DNA from: Silene conica
Taxonomy: Eukaryota > Streptophyta > Magnoliopsida > Caryophyllales > Caryophyllaceae
Assembly (NCBI GenBank): GCA_029255685.2
Contig: CM055313.2
Location: 29,632,579-29,696,578, forward strand
Direction: 5' to 3'
Length of the DNA: 64,000 bases
Shown: positions 60,567-64,000 of the stretch, one piece after another
Position numbering within the stretch: position 1 is the first letter of the stretch
How the letters are laid out: every line of letters starts with the position of its first letter
Program-made: the position numbers and the translations under genes
Notes under the pieces: model-generated
The model's input: the letters and a program-made list of their open reading frames with translations, nothing else
Databases searched by the model: none
What the model was told of the DNA's origin: nothing

Positions 60567-62169
60567 CTGAAATATTCTAGGATTCTTGTAAGCATCTTCA
60601 ACATCTATAATGTGAATGTTTCCTTGCTCAGAAAATCCTCTAACTGCACAAGAACAGAGAGCCGCCTGCAATTGTTCTTGGAATTCATAGAAAACAGTGT
60701 GTGTGTAGATTTTGGAGGCATGTTTCTCAATCATAGTCTTAGATGAAACTTGAGGCAATGTGCTGTCACTTGCTGCATCAAGACATTTCTGATTATAGCG
60801 TTGTTGTTCCATTGCACTTTGAAAGCGCAACCAAAATTCAACAAGTGTGCCATTTATGCTCTCGAATCTTTTGAAGTAACTGTTTTGACTCTCCGATCTT
60901 TGTGTTGTTTTCAAAAGGCAACCTAATGGCAAATCCCGGAAGTAAGAAGGTATCCATTTGTGTCTTTTGCCATACATGTATGTAAACCAAGTGTTATCAT
61001 TTAACTCAAAGTCACTGATCACTTGAACCCATTTTTCTTCAAACTCTAATGGTTCTAAGTCAGTGTCCCAAACAACTGAACATAATCTCTCAACAAAGTC
61101 TGTTTCCTTACAAATGTGTGAATCAACTTTATCAGTTAATTTTGACATTATATGCCACATGCAGTAGCGATGTCTTGCTTTCTTGAATACGGAATTCACC
61201 CCGAGTTTAATCGCTGGGTCTTGATCGGTAAGAATGCACTGAGGTTCTTTCATTCCCATACAATCAAGGAACTTCTTAAACACCCATGTGAAAGACCTAT
61301 CGTTCTCATGATCGACAAGTGCAGCAGCAAAGGTTACTGATTTTTTGTGGTTATCAACACCGGTGAATGGCGTGAAGGCCATGTGATACTTGTTAGTACC
61401 ATTAGTAGGGTCAAATGTGATGGTGTCCCCGAACATGGAATAATTGGTCCTTGCCTGCCCGTCTGCCCAAAAGATTCTAGCCAAACATTCATCCTCATCA
61501 ACTTCATAAGCATAGTAAAAATTTTCAGAAGTTTCAGCGAGCCCCTTTAAATAGCCGAGAATCATTTCAGCATCTTTGTCACCTATGAAACATTTAATAT
61601 TTCTTTTGAAGTTCTTGAAATCTGTCAGAGTTGCACCAATGTTTGCATACCCATTTGATTGTTCCTGTAAAACCCCTCGCGAAAGCGGAAATATAAACAC
61701 ATAAAAGTACCAAAAATGCAGCGGAATTAAAACTTTTTAGCAAACTAAACTAACATGCGAGAAGCTTTAAACTGAAACTGGAAATAGAACTGATATAAAC
61801 ATCGATAGATAAGTAACAGTTCTAAGTATCAAACTAAAACATAAAGTAAATACATCAGCCGGGGATGGAACATCCCTACCGGCACCAAAACAACCGTAAC
61901 AAACTACGAGTCCAGCTAAACGACATAAGGTAAGTCAAGATGAACGGATCATCGCTCGCTTGCTCTCGTGAACCCCTGCTCCAACCAGCATGTACCTACA
62001 TACATGAAAACATGTACGCCACAGTCAGTGGGGAGTGACTAGAGTTCTCCTAGCCACCTTTTGTGACAACACGTAACACATAAAACAATACAGAATACTC
62101 CAACATATAACAACATGTGAAGCATAACATCTCATCATCTGATCTCTCACTATCATGCGAACACCATGC

Positions 62170-63130
62170 ACGGCTCTCAACTAACTTCATAAACGGATAA
62201 GAAGGAGAGCCGGTTTCCCTACTGGTTACCCAGTCGGGGGGTCTTTCCAATCTAATCATTTATGAAACCGAACTAAGAGTCATCCAATGCCTTGGATGAT
62301 TTAACCACGATTCATATAACAACAAAAACATACTATGCATATCTGACACTGTACCATCATCAAGGCAAGCAGATAAATCCAGCAAGTAAAAGGTTCAGCG
62401 GTCAACTTAAGACATAACCTAATACCAAATCATTCAGCAAGTGTAAAGGTTCAGCGGTCAGCTTAAGACATAACCTAAACACCAAATCATTCAGCAAGCA
62501 AGGACTCAGGGGCCAACTTAAGGCATGGACCTGCCAATCAGCAAGACACTAGACTCAGCGGCCAACTTAAGGCATAGACTAGCATCCAAAAGTAAAGGAC
62601 TCAGAGGCCAGCTTAAGGCATGTCCCTTCACTACATCACAAGGTACTAAACTCAGAGGCCAGCTTAAGGCATGTTCTAGCACCAAACATCTGCACCCCGG
62701 GCAAGGTGTCAGTTCCTTAGCTATCCCGTTGTGCAGCTGCTCTACTCGTCAGACTCAGAGGCCAACTTAAGGCATGTTCTGACGCGATCACTATCACACA
62801 TGTCTGAACTCAGAGGCCAGCTTAAGGCATGTTCCAGACACGACAAACATACACATATAGGGCTCAGAGGCCAGCTTAAGGCATATCCCCATATATGACA
62901 AACAACCCACGTATTGAGTTCAGAGGCCAGCTTAAGGCATAACTTAATACGCATCAATACAATATCAACCAAGGTCTATGAACTAAACACGAGTTCTACT
63001 TTTCTTAACCTCTAATCAACACTTAACTGGCCCCGAGAACTAAGTTGAGGGAGAGCCGGTTTCCCTTTCGGTTACCCGACCGGGGGGTCTCTATCCTTAC
63101 TCCGTTCCCGAACCCAATATGATGTTGCCC
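62170..63130 (-). other. Structured LTR cassette, core type 2
   Basis: GNAA hairpins at 62205-62255 (sense ACTGG/CCAGT, loop GTAA) and 63050-63095 (TCGG/CCGA, loop GTAA). Between them two ATGTC-type cores (62390-62480) and about nine ATGCC-type cores, e.g. arms TGTCTGGAAC/GTTCAGACA (sense) near 62795-62845. The GC-rich insert with TGCAGCTGCTC recurs here (62690-62750). Confidence 0.86.
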
Positions 63131-63239
63131 GTACACCGGGGACCTCAATTACAGGTCAAAGGCATACAAAACAAGTTTCAATCAAAACCGATCAACCGTT
63201 TGAAAGTTACGATTTAATTTCTAAAAACTCAAAATGACT

Positions 63240-63655
63240 TACAGGGGTCCCCAGCCGGTCGGCAGGCAGCCGGTCGGCCGGCTGGTGATCCCTCAGCCTA
63301 CATCTCTTTTCAAAACCGAGAAAACACCAAGAAGGACTCCCAGCCGGTCGGCAGGCAGCCGGTCGGCCGGCTGGGAACCCCATTCCCTAGCCTTTACTAA
63401 AATCGTATCCATCCCCATATGCACTCCCAGCCGGCTGGCAGGCGGCCGGTCTGCCGGCTGGGCTCCCTCCTATACTATGTTTATCGCAAAAACACACAAT
63501 ACAAGGAAAGATGACTACCAGCCGGTCGGCAGGCAGCCGGTCGGCCGGCTGGCAGTCTCAAGGCCAAATTCTCAAAACTTTCGAAAAATACAAGACGCGC
63601 TCTCAGCCGGTCGACCGGCGGCCGGTCGGTCGACCGGCTCAGAGAGCCTGATACG
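63240..63655 (-). repeat. CCGG hairpin cluster (5 units)
   Basis: Close match in number and order to the cluster at 9105-9490, including the last unit with CGACCGGCGGCCGGTCGG centre, although the adjoining stem-loop array is of another core type. Confidence 0.85.
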
Positions 63656-64000
63656 GGATTTCGCAAAATCGCATTCAAGGAAAACTTCATGAATCGACCT
63701 ACAAACTTCAAGCTTGCTATACATAATGTTTACCCGACAATACAAATCATCAATTACTACTAAACTACCAGCATATAATTCCCATAACAATCCTCAAATG
63801 AATTATACATGTATCCGTCGCAAAAATGAGAAAAACTGAAAATCACATATGAACACATAACAACATCTTTAGGTATGAATTCTCCATATATTCAACATCC
63901 TAAACATGATACTAAGTCCATTAAACAACATACTTTAACAAAAATCAGAATCAACATAAGAAACACAACAAAAGTGCTAATATTCACAAATAGGCCGAGT

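Larger units (their letters stand above)
56612..61665 (-). pseudogene. FAR1-type MULE transposase, interrupted by two LTR insertions
   Basis: Cut-and-paste transposase of MULE G; catalytic core in exon 60567-61665: first Asp in DTITFDPTNGTN, second in CILTDQDPAI, Glu in TTQRSESQNS, with the CMWH motif of MULE domains. Intron 60111-60566 is filled with TTATTGTA repeats. Next exon 59873-60110 carries a SWIM zinc finger (CTCKMFERKGILCKHIL). A solo LTR (57024-59872) then interrupts the coding region, which continues in frame at 57023 and ends at 56612 with a basic tail, a knuckle (CKQMGNHDKRNC, first Cys lost) and an acidic end. The N-terminal FAR1 DNA-binding part lies beyond the second LTR (from 61666), outside the window. 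Apart from the insertions I see no stop in the remaining frame. Confidence 0.88.
26271..64000. mobile_element. Autonomous-type MULE G with Ulp1 gene and FAR1-type transposase, right end outside window
   Basis: The left terminus GGATCATATGAGTTGGGG matches MULE F. It contains a + strand Ulp1-like gene (27338-55470) and a convergent - strand FAR1-type transposase gene (56612-61665). This pairing recalls the Kaonashi-type MULEs that carry Ulp1-like genes in Arabidopsis (family knowledge, from memory). Its own sequence is spread by at least five nested insertions. The right terminus lies beyond the last LTR. The 5' region 26271-27337 is AT- and pyrimidine-rich with no gene seen before the first exon. 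Confidence 0.8.
61666..64000 (-). mobile_element. LTR of the same family, minus orientation, runs off the window
   Basis: Starts TGTAAAACCCC at 61666; preceding bases GTTCC would be one copy of the target duplication. Interrupts the MULE transposase gene. The other end is outside, so I cannot say whether it is solo or part of a full element. Confidence 0.9.

Overview
The window looks like plant nuclear DNA (a eudicot, possibly with a TE-rich genome; I cannot name the species). It is almost entirely transposable elements nested in one another, and I see no ordinary host gene. The evidence is Stowaway, hAT, CACTA and FAR1-type MULE elements, Ty3/gypsy-like LTRs primed by initiator tRNA-Met, GT-AG introns, and (TA)n microsatellites.

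Layout. Positions 1-26218 hold a head-to-tail chain of terminal-inverted-repeat elements. Each is separated from the next by a (TA)n tract and ends in variants of GGATCCGGTGAGAAC: Z 1-1042, A 1077-2786, B 3000-3560, C 3610-5659, a fragment 5716-5898, D 5899-11006, E 11013-11570 and F 11592-26218. Several carry AT-rich minisatellites. D contains a 3 kb solo LTR. F is split by a complete 11.2 kb CACTA element (11889-23060, TSD ACT) that encodes a TNP2-type transposase and a TNPA-like protein fused to a Ulp1-type cysteine protease; both reading frames are damaged.

From 26271 to beyond the window end lies a large MULE, G, whose left end matches that of F. It carries a Ulp1-protease gene on + (27338-55470, two protease domains in tandem) and a convergent FAR1-type transposase on - (56612-61665). 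An intron of the Ulp1 gene holds a five-deep nest: MULE, then hAT element (30434-52103, TSD ATTGTAAT), then solo LTR (30771-51487, TSD TACAC), then a coding-free LTR element (32193-49887, TSD CCCAG), then a gag-only LTR element (39940-47686, minus strand). A solo LTR (57024-59872, TSD TTGAT) and a further LTR (61666 to the end) interrupt the transposase gene.

The most unusual signal is in the ~3 kb LTRs of this one retrotransposon family. Each LTR examined carries, in the sense of its RNA, two copies of a hairpin capped by a GNAA tetraloop. Among copies the N is U, C, A or G, and the closing stem changes by compensatory pairs. Between the two lies an array of some 8-12 stem-loops with a nearly constant core and hypervariable but self-complementary arms. 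A second cluster of GC-rich CCGG hairpins lies upstream. This looks like a conserved, covarying RNA or single-strand DNA structure of unknown function.
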